DNA from: Cylicocyclus nassatus
Lineage: Eukaryota > Nematoda > Chromadorea > Rhabditida > Strongylidae
Assembly: GCA_958299035.1 (NCBI GenBank)
Contig: CATQJL010000223.1
Span: 53,922,302 to 53,986,301, forward strand
Length of the DNA stretch: 64,000 nt
Direction: 5' to 3'
Shown: positions 1 through 10,387 of the stretch, in pieces
How the letters are laid out: every line of letters starts with the position of its first letter
How positions within the stretch are numbered: position 1 is the first letter of the stretch
Program-made: the position numbers and the translations under genes
Notes under the pieces: model-generated
The model's database searches: none
What the model saw: only the letters and a program-made list of their open reading frames with translations
Told to the model about the DNA's origin: nothing

Positions 1-526
1 CGAAATGATAACTATGTTCTTCTTTTTTTCTCCACTTTGCTCTCCTATCACCTTAATATCTGAACCTATATTCTCGCTGCTTGCACACCTCACAATGGGA
101 CCAGAAAATGGGTGGAGCAATGGCGGGCCTGACCTCTGAGGCGCGGAGGTGTTAGAACCCTCCTGGGTGCGAATGCTGGTGCGAACTTGGTGCGAGGGAA
201 GGTGCTAGGAACTCCTGCACGCCCTCTGGCACATCACTGCTTCCTACAACCGGTTCCCTATAGACACGAGAAGACCATCGTATAGGTAAAAAAAGTCTTA
301 TCTACAGTCCAACCTCTTTCTGTGTGCCAGCTTATTTTATTCTGGCCGAGAAGAGTAACTATTGCAAATTGGTGCGATGTTGTGAAAAGTGCGACAGAAC
401 CTTCGCATGGTTCGATCTGAATCAAATTCATCTTCAAAGAGATTATGCAAGTTGCAGGGCACATACAAACGAATAAAACCTTCCTTCTAAATAACGGGAA
501 TCCTTCCTGAATGAGAATGGTTGCTA
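1..526. other. Intergenic stretch, nothing recognised
   Basis: I see no exon-like frame, RNA gene or inverted repeat here. The 101-residue minus-strand frame has no splice context or family motif and reads as chance. Confidence 0.5.
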
Positions 527-710
527 CTAGATTTAGGGTGGCGGTCAAGATGAACGATAGCATGTGCCAGCCGCCAGCTGGGTACCGTACGCGGTGCGCT
601 GGTCGCTCCGCCCCCTTGTTAATTAGCCCAGGAATGCGTTGCAGCTATTAGAAAACTCTCTAATACTTCATTCATGCTTCTTCGGTTGGTTGCAACTTGG
701 ATAACACTAA

Positions 711-1465
711 GGCCCGTATGCACGTACATCCCCGCTGGGGAGGGGAGGGGATCTGAGAGGGGATGCGTCATATCTCGCTACTTTACGTATCTTTCTTCTT
801 CCTTTTCTATCTTGCTTATAAAGGTTCTCATACCCTACTACCTGCGCATAATCGATGCCAGGTTACAGGCATAACTGATTAGATTTGTACTATTTTGTGT
901 GATCCCCTGGGGATCCCCAGGGGATCACCTCTCATTTTCAAAGTCATTTATCTTCCTGAGAAATCAATAAAAACGCCGCAAAATTGTACTGAGGATATAC
1001 TACGGCACTGCTAAGCATGTTTAAAGTAAAAATAAGTGAAATCTCAGGACATCAAAATCTTCGTTAATCCCTGGCTCAAAAGCTAGGGATCATCGAAAAA
1101 TTCACAATCTTCAGATTCCATTATTTCTGTCGAAAACATGCTTAGCAGTGCCGTAGTATATCCTCAGTACAATTTTGCGGCGTTTCCATTGATTTCTCAG
1201 AAAGATAAATGACTTTGAAAATGAGAGGTGATCCCCTGGGGATCCCCTGGGGATCCCCAGGGGATCACCTCTCATTTTCAAAATAGTACAAATCTAATCA
1301 GTTATGCCAGTAACCGGGCATCAATTATGCGCAGGTAGTAGGGTATGAGAACCTTCATAAGCAAGATAGAAAAGGAAGAAGAAAGATACGTAAAGTAACA
1401 AGATATGGCGCATCCCCTCTCAGATCCCCTCCCCTCCCCAGCGGGGATGTACGTGCATACGGGCC
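711..1465. mobile_element. PIF/Harbinger-type foldback MITE
   Basis: Long inverted arms (about 320 bp each, 711-1030 and 1120-1465) begin GGCCCGTATGCACGTACATC and end with the complement. The flanks are TAA at 708-710 and 1466-1468, the 3-bp TWA duplication typical of PIF/Harbinger elements, and the GGCC terminus fits the same superfamily. The arms contain stacked palindromes built on GGATCCCC/GGGGATCC. No transposase frame is present. It shares an internal motif (CTGCTAAGCATGTT) with the related element at 23522-24228. Confidence 0.8.
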
Positions 1466-2367
1466 TAAATTTCAAGATTTCAGCTGGATTGAAAATCAGT
1501 TTTCAGATCATTTTTCATTATAGAATCAGTCGGCAAGCTCTTTCTAATGTGTTTCAGTTATTTGTTCCTAGCAGGCTTGTCCAAAATAAATTTTTCATTG
1601 CAGGTATGAGGAAATTGTTTCGAAAATGCTTGGAAAAGTGTTTTTCTCTATTTACATCTGTTACCATATTGAATATGCTTTGATGTGCACTCTCAAATCC
1701 AGTTTCAAAAAAATTCAGCTTATGAAATGAAACACCATTATATGTTTTATCGGAAAAGTAAGTTTTAAAACCCTAATCATAACTAAAAACAGATTTCATT
1801 GCGACGAGAATTCAAAACAAGCATTATAGGTGAACTTTGTTTCAAGCGAACTAACTCGTTTTGAAAATATGCGTCATATCGCATAAATTTTCTTAGCTTT
1901 CAGGAAAATCATACTGCACTTATATATTTCCGAACTGCCTTAGATAACAAAATTCTTTTATTTTGCTTCCAAAAACTGCCATCCTCAATATAAATCGATC
2001 TGTAACTCAATCGAAATTGCGTGTGAACTAGTCGTAAGATGTGAGGTCACTCAGACAAGCATGCCTGAGGTGTTCTAGATCGATTTCACACTCAAAAGTT
2101 CGATATCCAGGAGTCACTCGGTCATTCATAGGTAAATCAGCAAATCTCTCAAATTTCACGACCAAAACATCAGCTGTTGATTGATTGCCAAAAAAAGAAA
2201 GTAAAAATCAAAACAAGATTCTTTAAACAGTCAAGCTTCACCCCAGCTTGCAATAAGCTTATATCTCACTATATCAAAAGTTATTTTTACTTGACATATC
2301 GTCCGAGAAACTCGTCCGTCGCAGTAGGGCGGAGCTTCCAGCAAACACGTTATTGCCAGTTCATGAC

Positions 2368-2934
2368 CAGGGTCAAGCGTGGGGTGCGGCACACGCCACA
2401 CCTGGGGGGGGGGGTCGTATTGAGGAGTCAAAAGGGGAATCGATAGCCTAAATCTCCTAGTTTTCACATGATTGATTTGAACCTGTTTCGTTTTCTTAGC
2501 TCTGAGTAATATTTGGTGAAAGCACAGCGATCAAAAGCGAGAAATGGGAAAAACGAGATTTTGGTTGGCTTCTAACTTCACAGTTTGGAGGTCTTCTAAA
2601 GCGGGATTTCTGAGGTGGACAAAGAGGGAGTAGTGCTTTGTCTTGAGTGCAAAAACGGATAGCTAATTCACCTTTGAAACAAAGTTAATCATGTCGGAAA
2701 ATGACCATTTCACTTAGGTAGCCTAGTATCTTGAATCTTCAGAATTCGCTCACACTTTGTCTACAAGGGGTTATTTGACATGCTAATTATGGATATGTTG
2801 CCCATTATGTTTGACAGGGACTTCAAGTAATGCTATCTTAAGTGTATAGTTCAGGGGGGGGGTCTTATTAAGACAGCAATCAGGGGGGGGGGTCGTAACC
2901 AGCGATCGTGTGCCACACCCCTTGCTTGACCCTG
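2368..2934. mobile_element. hAT-type MITE with 8-bp TSD
   Basis: The left end CAGGGTCAAGCGTGGGGTG is mirrored at the right end, which closes with GCTTGACCCTG. The flanks are TTCATGAC (2360-2367) and TTCATGAA (2935-2942), a 7/8 match and an 8-bp duplication. A CAGGG terminus with an 8-bp duplication is the hAT signature. Poly-G runs sit just inside both ends (2404-2414, 2883-2892) and another at 2854-2862. No transposase frame is seen. Confidence 0.75.
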
Positions 2935-2946
2935 TTCATGAACCCG

Positions 2947-3329
2947 GGGTGTATGTCAAGAGGCGCGATTTTTATTGCCAGCTGGACATCAAATTGCACA
3001 TTTTTAATGTTTAATAATGTTCTAGGGGCCTTTCAAATTTCTGAGAAGTTATAGAAGATCTTTGCATGAGCTGTCTGATCTCATCATCTTAAAAAAGATC
3101 CAAAACAAAAGCACTGGAGGTCAAAAACCTATGAAAATGCAAATAATGGCAATTTCGTGAATATTTCGCTCATTTTTGCAGCAAAAGCCGTGAAACTCAG
3201 CAAATGGTAACTTCGAACAACTAGTAAGCTAAACGACTTTGTCAGAAATTTTTTGAAAATCTGTGTAGTGCAGAAATGAGCTTTTAAGTTGGTGACAGCC
3301 AGAGAAATCGCGCCTCTTGACCGTCTCCC
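2947..3329. mobile_element. Small 9-bp-TSD (Mutator-like) MITE
   Basis: The left end GGGTGTATGTCAAGAGGCGC is mirrored by the right end, whose reverse complement reads GGGAGACGGTCAAGAGGCGC. A perfect 9-bp duplication ATGAACCCG flanks it at 2938-2946 and 3330-3338. The left copy of this duplication overlaps the right-hand target duplication of the neighbouring hAT MITE, so this insertion is the younger of the two. The longer copy at 10388-11689 has the same ends. Confidence 0.8.
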
Positions 3330-3389
3330 ATGAACCCGCGCGCCACTGTTACGAGCTATCGTTCATCTTGACATATACCCCTAGATTTA

Positions 3390-5493
3390 CAAAGCTTCAG
3401 TGAAATGAAAAATTTGTTATTTTGCACCGGACAAGAGACCGATAGTTTATGCAAAGCAACTTGAGGGGTAACTAATCTATCCATGACGGCATGACCGCCT
3501 CCATTTGCAACTTTTTTGAATCAGCCAGCACCTAGCCTAGACCAATGTAGCTAGCGCAGGTTTGAGGGATTGTATCGGAAGTTTATACTCTAATCTATCT
3601 ATTGACATTGCTAAGGTTCAAAAATACTTATATTACTCGAATTCAAGAAGATGCTTAGAAGCCGGTGATTCACTATGTACATCACGCGATCGGAAACGTG
3701 ATGATCATTCTCTTGAAGCCTTGACAGAGGTGTTCAATGTCTTGAAAGTTGTAATTTAGCGTGATTCCTAATCGGATGGACTGCTTTGAAGGATAAACAA
3801 GAAAAATCCAAGTCAGTGTTTGTCTGAAATTTCCTCGTTGGACTTGTCTCTGTCACTCTTTGAAGAAAAGAGTGACATTTCGAAGAATGACAAGAAGACA
3901 AAAAAAATGACATCTTTATTCTGCGGATACCACATAACTTCTACAACAACCTTCTATCACTGTGACATGCGGATTGTACTTTTTCAGAAATTCTGACCAT
4001 GTACAAGGGTCTATCGCAATGCGTTTTTTTTTTGCGCAATTTCGGATACACAAAAATAGCAAGATCAATTTTACTGTGCATGCGCTATCATATCCCGAAC
4101 GATTTCTTTTCGCTTCCCCCTCCCCTCGGTACGCCACTTAAGCGTGGTAATTTTTCCATCTTGAGAATAGGTCCACCATCTATGCCGCGATGTCTTAGCG
4201 GAAGTAAGATTAGCATTCGGCAAAATAGATTAATTTACGAATGTATAAACAAATTACACAAATGAATATTGAAGGATTGAAAAAAAAACACTAATGGACT
4301 TGAAAGTACTAGCATATCTCTTGTGGTAGCAGTGCAAAAACAAAATTTGTTTGTATGCGCAAATGTTATCTGCATCACGAAAAAATGGCAGCGTCCCTTA
4401 CCTATTCCCTTCACCAAATTATAATTAAACATGCTGACGAGATTCCGTAAAGGTACGATAATCACGACTGAAGGCCCTATTTCGAAATTTGTCGAGACTT
4501 CGCATGGAAAATTCTCGAGCTTTGGGTCCCACAAAAACATGCGTCACATCACCATTCTTGGTTCAAAGTAAACGAACTGAGTCCAAGCGTACCCTTGAAT
4601 TCAAAATTTATCCACTCTGAACCATGATATGGAGATGCGAGCAGATTCCGGTGAACTCCGGTGGAATCGGTAATTTTTTTCTTGACAATTTATGACTGAT
4701 GATGTGTAGTCAGCGAAAACCCTTACAATAACCTGGACTTAACACTTCTATCCAACTTATGTGATATCACAGTCTTAAGATCCCTAGATAGCCACGAAGT
4801 ATGCAATTCCAGAGGGCCGGGGGGGGGGGGGGAGGGAGGCGTCATTTGTTCTTCTTTTTTATTTCCTTCCGATAAGTAGCGAGCGAGCAATTATCTGTGA
4901 ATGACACCTTTTTAAAGAGCGGATTGAAGCGGGATAAACGCCCATTTTTTATGCAAACTTAAACTGGTTGCAAACTCGAGCGTGCTCCGATAGCCGCAGA
5001 AAGATGGCCGTTGAGACGTGCTGGACAAAATCTCAAAAATCGACAAAAAGTACAAAATGCGCGTATTCCTTTCGGGCTGGTAATTTGATTAGAAAAAGTA
5101 AGAAAACGTTCACACATAAGGTGCGTGGCATTTCTCAAAGATTAAATTGCCGACAATAAACGGGGAGTGAAATTTAGAGCAGATCCTTATGTATAGAAGG
5201 ATATTTCAAAATCATTATAACACGACTTTAAATGTGAACGCGAGTTTTCAAATGCCCGTTTCATAATGGTTCAGTAATATGAGAATTTGAACTGCAACGG
5301 ATAATCACGAAACAGCTGTCCTGTTTGATGTTCTGGCAATTTTTTTAGTGGAAACTGTGACTTGCACTCGACTTCAGTCAATGCGACTGCGTTTTCCAGA
5401 AAGGTACAGTCAATGGCAATTACGTACTCCCTTTATGGGAACTACGCATGCGCAACGCAAGGGCCCTGTGCGCGGACCTCCATCGATAAGGCC
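3390..5493. other. Intergenic stretch with poly-G run
   Basis: No gene or complete element recognised. A 14-base G run lies at 4819-4832. Short frames here have no splice sites or family motifs that I can tie together. Confidence 0.45.
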
Positions 5494-5640
5494 GGGTAGA
5501 GGACTATATGTCGCCGAAAAGGGGCGATCCCCGCGTTCATTTGCAACAAATAGGTGCGCACCCTTGTGTGCGCGGAAATGCGTTCCTGCAAGAAACCGCG
5601 GGAGACCCTTTTACATTCGGCGACATATAGTCCTCCACCC
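5494..5640. mobile_element. 147-bp hairpin MITE
   Basis: The left arm GGGTAGAGGACTATATGTCG is mirrored by the right arm, which ends CGACATATAGTCCTCCACCC. The imperfect stem is about 35 bp on each side and encloses a GC-rich loop. The flanks GATAAGGCC and GATAGGCC look like an 8-9 bp target duplication with one indel. It is too short to code. Confidence 0.6.
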
Positions 5641-5896
5641 GATAGGCCCATTTGAACGATCAGTCATACGCGCGCGAACGCGGCGCGAAGCTCATTGCAT
5701 ATATGGGAAAGGGAGCATGTGATTGACACGGACTGTAACACGCGTTTTACCGATCATCTTACCTATTGTAACTACAGTTACGGCAACTGTAAATGGGAAA
5801 CAAACAAGACACTTTTTTCTAGATAACAGTTTTTCGGCTGCGAAGAGCTCACACTGCCGCATCAAAGATGAGTTGGTTTTTGATGTAGGCTTCTAA

Positions 5897-6261
5897 AGGC
5901 ACAGTCCACCCAGATTCTCGACCTCGATGTTTTTGTTGTTCCGGGGCCTTCTCGTGTCCCTGATCCCGGATATCAAGTCGAGAATCCGCGAAAACACCGA
6001 CAAACCCCGTTTCGGAGAACCCTCAGGCGAGTTGTGCGGAACGGTGATTGGTTATTCGCGCTCAAATGGGCGGAACGAACGTCAGCCCATTCAAAGGGGA
6101 GGAGTCAACGTGGCGAACCCGTCATCCAAAGCGATTTTTGAAGCAATTTTCTCGCTTCGGAAGCAACTTCTGGCAGCGCGAGTTGGGCAAGTATACAGTT
6201 CGGGGCCACATTGCTGTTAGGCATCAAAATTCATCGACCACATTTTGGATGGACGGTGCCT
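5897..6261. mobile_element. TTAA-flanked MITE, family AGGCACxGTCCACC, copy 1
   Basis: The left end AGGCACAGTCCACCCAGATT is mirrored by a right end closing GGACGGTGCCT. Flanks are CTAA (5893-5896) and TTAA (6262-6265), consistent with a TTAA duplication with one substitution. The body aligns along its length with 57426-57741 (shared blocks GATTCTCGAC, CCGCGAAAAC, CGGAACGGTGATTGG). TTAA duplications are typical of piggyBac, but the ends are not canonical piggyBac ends, so I leave the superfamily open. Confidence 0.65.
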
Positions 6262-6265
6262 TTAA

Positions 6266-7051
6266 ACAGGTTACTCAAAATCATATAGAAAACAGGACTA
6301 CGGCATTTAGGCCGCTAGCGAGATTCCATTTTGTAAACTGACGAACATCCTATCTTCTGCCGATCCTAGTGTAGGATTCCATTGTGAAGCCTATCTTAAT
6401 TTTAAGAAAACAGATGCGACCCGCGATTAGAACAGCGACCTCTTCTCAAGGCTACAGGAATCTGCCATATCAAGCCTTAGCCGAATCTTCTGCAAAAGTT
6501 CTAGATGTTTCAAAACAATGACTTTTGAGGCAACACGGTTAACAGTGCGTCACTACTTGAACAAAAAAGAGATACTCTAAGGTCAAAATGACAGAGTCGC
6601 GAATTTTGAGCATCGGCCATACTTCGCGCGATTTTAGTGGCAGCGCGACTTGGATTGCTTTAATCACTCATAACTTTTGGTAAAAACAATTTTTGCAGTT
6701 TCGACTTAGCAGGTTTGCATGAGCTTGGAAAGCTTTGCGCTTATGCATTTGGAATTCGAGTGTGGTGAATCTGTAAACATGCGGAAAATTGGCAGATCGC
6801 GTGGCGAACAATTTGGTCGAATCGCTTGAAGTACAACCAATGCCCAAAAGGAGAGGGACTGTCGTAGAGCTGGATTCCCGAAAAATTATCTCTATCTCTT
6901 TCTAAGGTGAATACCATAAGTGACTACGTGTGAGATTCTATGAGAAAAACTCACATTTTTATTCGTAGGAGGTATGAAAAACGACATGGAGAACGTCGCA
7001 CTGAGTTCAACATTTATAAACACACCTCAAATTAGCAAAACTAGTAATAAT
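6266..7051. other. Intergenic stretch, nothing recognised
   Basis: No exon, RNA gene or complete inverted repeat was found in this stretch. Confidence 0.4.
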
Positions 7052-7130
7052 GCAGGCTTCAGACCGCACCGCTTGTCTCCCCCATTCCTCATATCAGCTT
7101 CGGGTGATTGCGACGCGGTCTGAAGCCTGC
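7052..7130. repeat. 79-bp hairpin repeat
   Basis: GCAGGCTTCAGACCGC at the left end is mirrored perfectly by GCGGTCTGAAGCCTGC at the right end. The unit abuts the TTAA that starts the next element, so it may be a separate micro-element or the target of that insertion. Confidence 0.6.
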
Positions 7131-7134
7131 TTAA

Positions 7135-7549
7135 AGGCAGTGCCTCACCAAAATTTAGTTGCCGAGATTTTTGCATTTTCAAGCCTGTCGGACCCTTTCT
7201 AGCATTGTATGGGCTTATCGCACGAAGTTCCCAAAAACCCCGTTTTCTGGAGGCCCTGCGGAAGCAACGTGGACGAGCTGTACCTTTCAACTTCAGCCTC
7301 AGCCACAGTGCAGCAACAGAGGGGGGGGGGGGAGAATGCCAAGTGGAGGGGCCTGTTCAAACGCGTAGGGGGGAGAACGAAAGAGTCGAACGCGCGTACA
7401 AATCGCTCTCCGCGTACCACTTTGAGCAAATTCTTCTCAGCGTGGAGGGGGACAAATTGAGTGGGACTTGTTGCAATGGCCTATTTAGAGGTCCCTATAA
7501 TAGAATATGTGAAGATCCGCGCGACCTCAACTTTGGTGAGACACTGCCT
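7135..7549. mobile_element. TTAA-flanked MITE, AGGCAGTG family
   Basis: The left end AGGCAGTGCCTCACCAAA is mirrored by TTTGGTGAGACACTGCCT at the right end. TTAA flanks both sides (7131-7134 and 7550-7553). A 12-base G run lies at 7321-7332. Overlapping frames here are shadows and not genes. Related ends occur at 14383, 31672 and 33470. Confidence 0.75.
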
Positions 7550-7840
7550 TTAAGGTAATAGTAAAGTTCACAATCCTTTAAAAGTAAGTTTTACAACTTA
7601 AAATTACCTCATTGATTTCCACACATTTTCCCTGAACATAAAGTGAAGTAAAAAAATTGCGACTGCATGCAAAAAAAAGAGATCGAAGAAAACTATAAGA
7701 GGTAAACGACAACGACCCGACGCGCGAACCGGGAAGCAAGCAATTTGTTCCGAAATGAAGAAAAACGTAAAGAAACTCCCATGTTTTTAGCAATACCTAT
7801 TCGCGGACCCGCAAAAGCCATCATTTTCGGATAGTGACGA

Positions 7841-8366
7841 CTAATGTAAATGTAAAGTGAGCGTAACACCTTCGAGAAAGGCGTGCGGTATCCTGATAAG
7901 ATTCACTTTAGTGTTTTGAACATCGGTCCCTCCATACTGTGACCAAACCATTTCTTCAGATCCATGAGGACGTGCGATGTACACTTCACAAGTATGAGAT
8001 CGTGAGCTATTCTGCCATGTCTGGAAAAATAGCTGCTTAGCGCAGTCTTCAGTAAAGAAGATGCATACTTGTATGACTTGACATAAATCCCCTGTGAAGT
8101 AGCGAAGAGGGGGCCGTTCGTAGACTATTCCGAACACGGACAGCATATTAATCATGGAGAATAGAAAACGAGGAGTGAAGCTAAGTTTGAATAGCCTAAA
8201 AATAACGAACAAAAACTGAGATTGGTTATGCTTGAAAAAAGGATGAAGAGTGCTTATCTTGAAGTGGCTAACTGCACTTCCTTCAAATCTGGTGATAGCA
8301 GCCGTATGAAATTGATGAAGCCGGTTTCCGTGAAGCATCGCAGATCCGCCCCAGCACGATGTGTGC
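7841..8366 (-). CDS. Partial gene model of unknown function (two exons, odd splice donor)
   Basis: Function not recognised. The minus strand holds the window's longest gap-free open frame, but it makes most sense as two exons. The first (8366-8258) follows a good acceptor (TTTCCATTTTAG) and reads THRAGADLRCFTETGFINFI onward. The second begins at 8195 after GTTATTTTTAG and runs to a stop at 7841, including the stretch YERPPLRYFTGDLCQ and five cysteines spread along it. The reading frame is continuous across the 62-nt intron (8257-8196), which supports the model. However, the donor reads AAG|ATAAGC, where AAG|GTAAGC would be expected, so the site is either mutated (pseudogene), an assembly error or a rare AT-AG intron. 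An alternative reading is one unspliced 188-codon frame. Upstream exons are not identified. A further downstream splice from CTCGAAG|GTGTTA is possible, so the 3' end is uncertain. Confidence 0.4.
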
Positions 8367-8635
8367 CTAAAATGGAAATGTTGGAGCTTATTATTGGTAA
8401 TTGTCAATGAACTATATAACTATGAACTATACAACTTTGCACACGGATGGCCTACAGTAATAAACAATTGCTTGAATATTTTTTTCGATGGAATAGGAAA
8501 TCTGGAATCAATATAGGTATAACAAAAAGGCTTCTTGCCGCTAGCAGCACAAGAGAAAGGATGCTTATCGAATCAAGTGAGAAAAGAGGAAATGAGAAGT
8601 ATTTTTTTCAGTTATTACTGAACAAAGCTAATTAA

Positions 8636-9177
8636 CACGTTTCGGACCGGTGCTGCACATGGTGCAGCACGCTGCTTTGAGGGATCTTTCTGGCGTTTGC
8701 AGGAGGTTTCCTTTTAGTCTAAAGTTGTTAAGTTAAAGGTCTAACCTCCTACTTTTCAAATGACTCTGTAGAGTTGTGCCTCCGATATTTGTTTAGGAGA
8801 TATGAGCACAAATCGAACAACAATTGCAACGAAGTGCGGCGACGCGAACGACGCGTGCGACGTCGCAACTTTCCTTTGCTTCGATACCAAAGAGAAAGCC
8901 CGTAGTTTCAATACTGATGTGTGCCGTGTACAACATAGATACCTTTGAATACTATTAGAATCTGAGTTCTTGTTCCTATCTTTCAAGAAAGCACAAAAGA
9001 CTCTCTCAAGCGACAAAATTCAAACACTTCGAATTTACTCAGAACTTTGGATATGGAGCTTATCTAACATGCTGATTACAAATATGGCCCACAGGCTGCG
9101 AAATAAGGTCCCTTTGTAGGCTAACGGCTGAAAGTACACTCTTTTTCGCCGCGCGCGATTTCGCGGTCCGAAACGTG
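8636..9177. mobile_element. TTAA-flanked MITE with CACGTTTCGGACCG ends
   Basis: CACGTTTCGGACCG at the left end is mirrored by CGGTCCGAAACGTG at the right end (one base differs close to the inner edge). TTAA flanks at 8632-8635 and 9178-9181. A GC-rich hairpin (GGTGCTGCACATGGTGCAGCAC region) lies just inside the left end. No transposase is seen, so the superfamily is open. Confidence 0.7.
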
Positions 9178-9181
9178 TTAA

Positions 9182-9952
9182 GAATATAAAAAATCAGTTA
9201 GGAAAAAAGTCAACAATTATAAGCGTGCTCACGTAAACTTATACACCTCTAGTGAACGAGCCGCCAGTGAAGGTAAGTGATATGGGAAGCAGTCGTTTTT
9301 CGCTATACAGGCTGCTGATTTCGCTGATCCAGTGGCCCACCAAAACTTTGTTCCCGAAGAAAATCTTAATTAGTCCATATAGGATCTGAATTAATTCACC
9401 TTTCACTATGAACAAGACCAATAACTCACGCGAAGTGGACAAGTTATAAGAGGAGGAACCACGTCACGTAGTGAAGCACCATTGTAAGAGGGATCCTGCA
9501 AGAGACGCTTGCGCTTCAATGCACGAACATCCTCCCGCCCTGTTTCTTTATTGAGAGCGATGTACACATCAAAAAGGGTGGACTGAAACTAACTGACGAA
9601 TGTTGAAAAAAGATAAGAAAAACTCATTCACAGCTTTCAAAGTACCTTCTTTCTTTCTAGAGTATTCAAATTTCTCTTTACAATGCTGCGCAGTTTATGA
9701 CAGACTTGTGCTACTGCTAGTATTTCAGACCCTGAAAGGCAGTGTCATAACAACAAAGCTGCCAACTATAGAGCAGATTTTTTTAGCGAGTTAGCTTTTT
9801 TGGCGTATATGCAACCCAGTAGAGCAACCTATCGGAAGCGCAACATTTGATTGATTGAGTCTGTGTTTTGATGATACTTGATATCTATTTGTGTTTGCAA
9901 GATAAATAGAAAGGAAGAGCACAATAAATAAAGACTTGTTACTGCGCGAATA
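9182..9952. other. Intergenic stretch, nothing recognised
   Basis: Short frames on both strands lack splice context and recognisable motifs. Confidence 0.4.
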
Positions 9953-10387
9953 TATTAGGTGGGTCCGGAAGTTTTGTCAGTTTTTTCAATCCGTCGGCAA
10001 ACACGCTAGAATGAAGATAAACAGTCGCTCCAAAATGCATCCAATGCAGAATTTCTTCCTCTTTCCAGTAGCTAAACTCACATTGTGTTTCGTTGCGAGA
10101 GTGATGAGATATTTGCTGGAAATTGCAACCATTCGTTTTCACCGTGTCCAACTTTCACTAACTTTCAAAATTTTTGGATGAGACTTTCGGAGGGGTTCTA
10201 ATAACCATCAGATAGGGCAAACATTTTGCCAACTTATGCAATTTTTTCCTTTCTCTCAGCTGCATTTTCAGATTTTTGCTAAATAATTTTATATAAGTCT
10301 TGTGTTTTGGAAAAATCGCATAACCTGTTATTGCACCAAACACAGCAAAACCTACAGAAAACTGAGGTTTCAGCACAAGTTTATTAC

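Larger units (their letters stand above)
536..3380. mobile_element. Mutator-like (9-bp TSD) element hosting three nested insertions
   Basis: The two ends are inverted copies: the left end starts GGGTGGCGGTCAAGATGAAC and the reverse complement of the right end starts GGGTATATGTCAAGATGAAC, continuing with GATAGC on both sides. The element is flanked by a perfect 9-bp direct repeat CTAGATTTA at 527-535 and 3381-3389. A 9-bp duplication is typical of Mutator-like elements, so class membership is inferred from TSD length and the GGG terminus. No transposase is visible, so this is a non-autonomous copy. Three other transposons (711-1465, 2368-2934, 2947-3329) are nested inside; without them it is about 1.1 kb. 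Confidence 0.8.
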
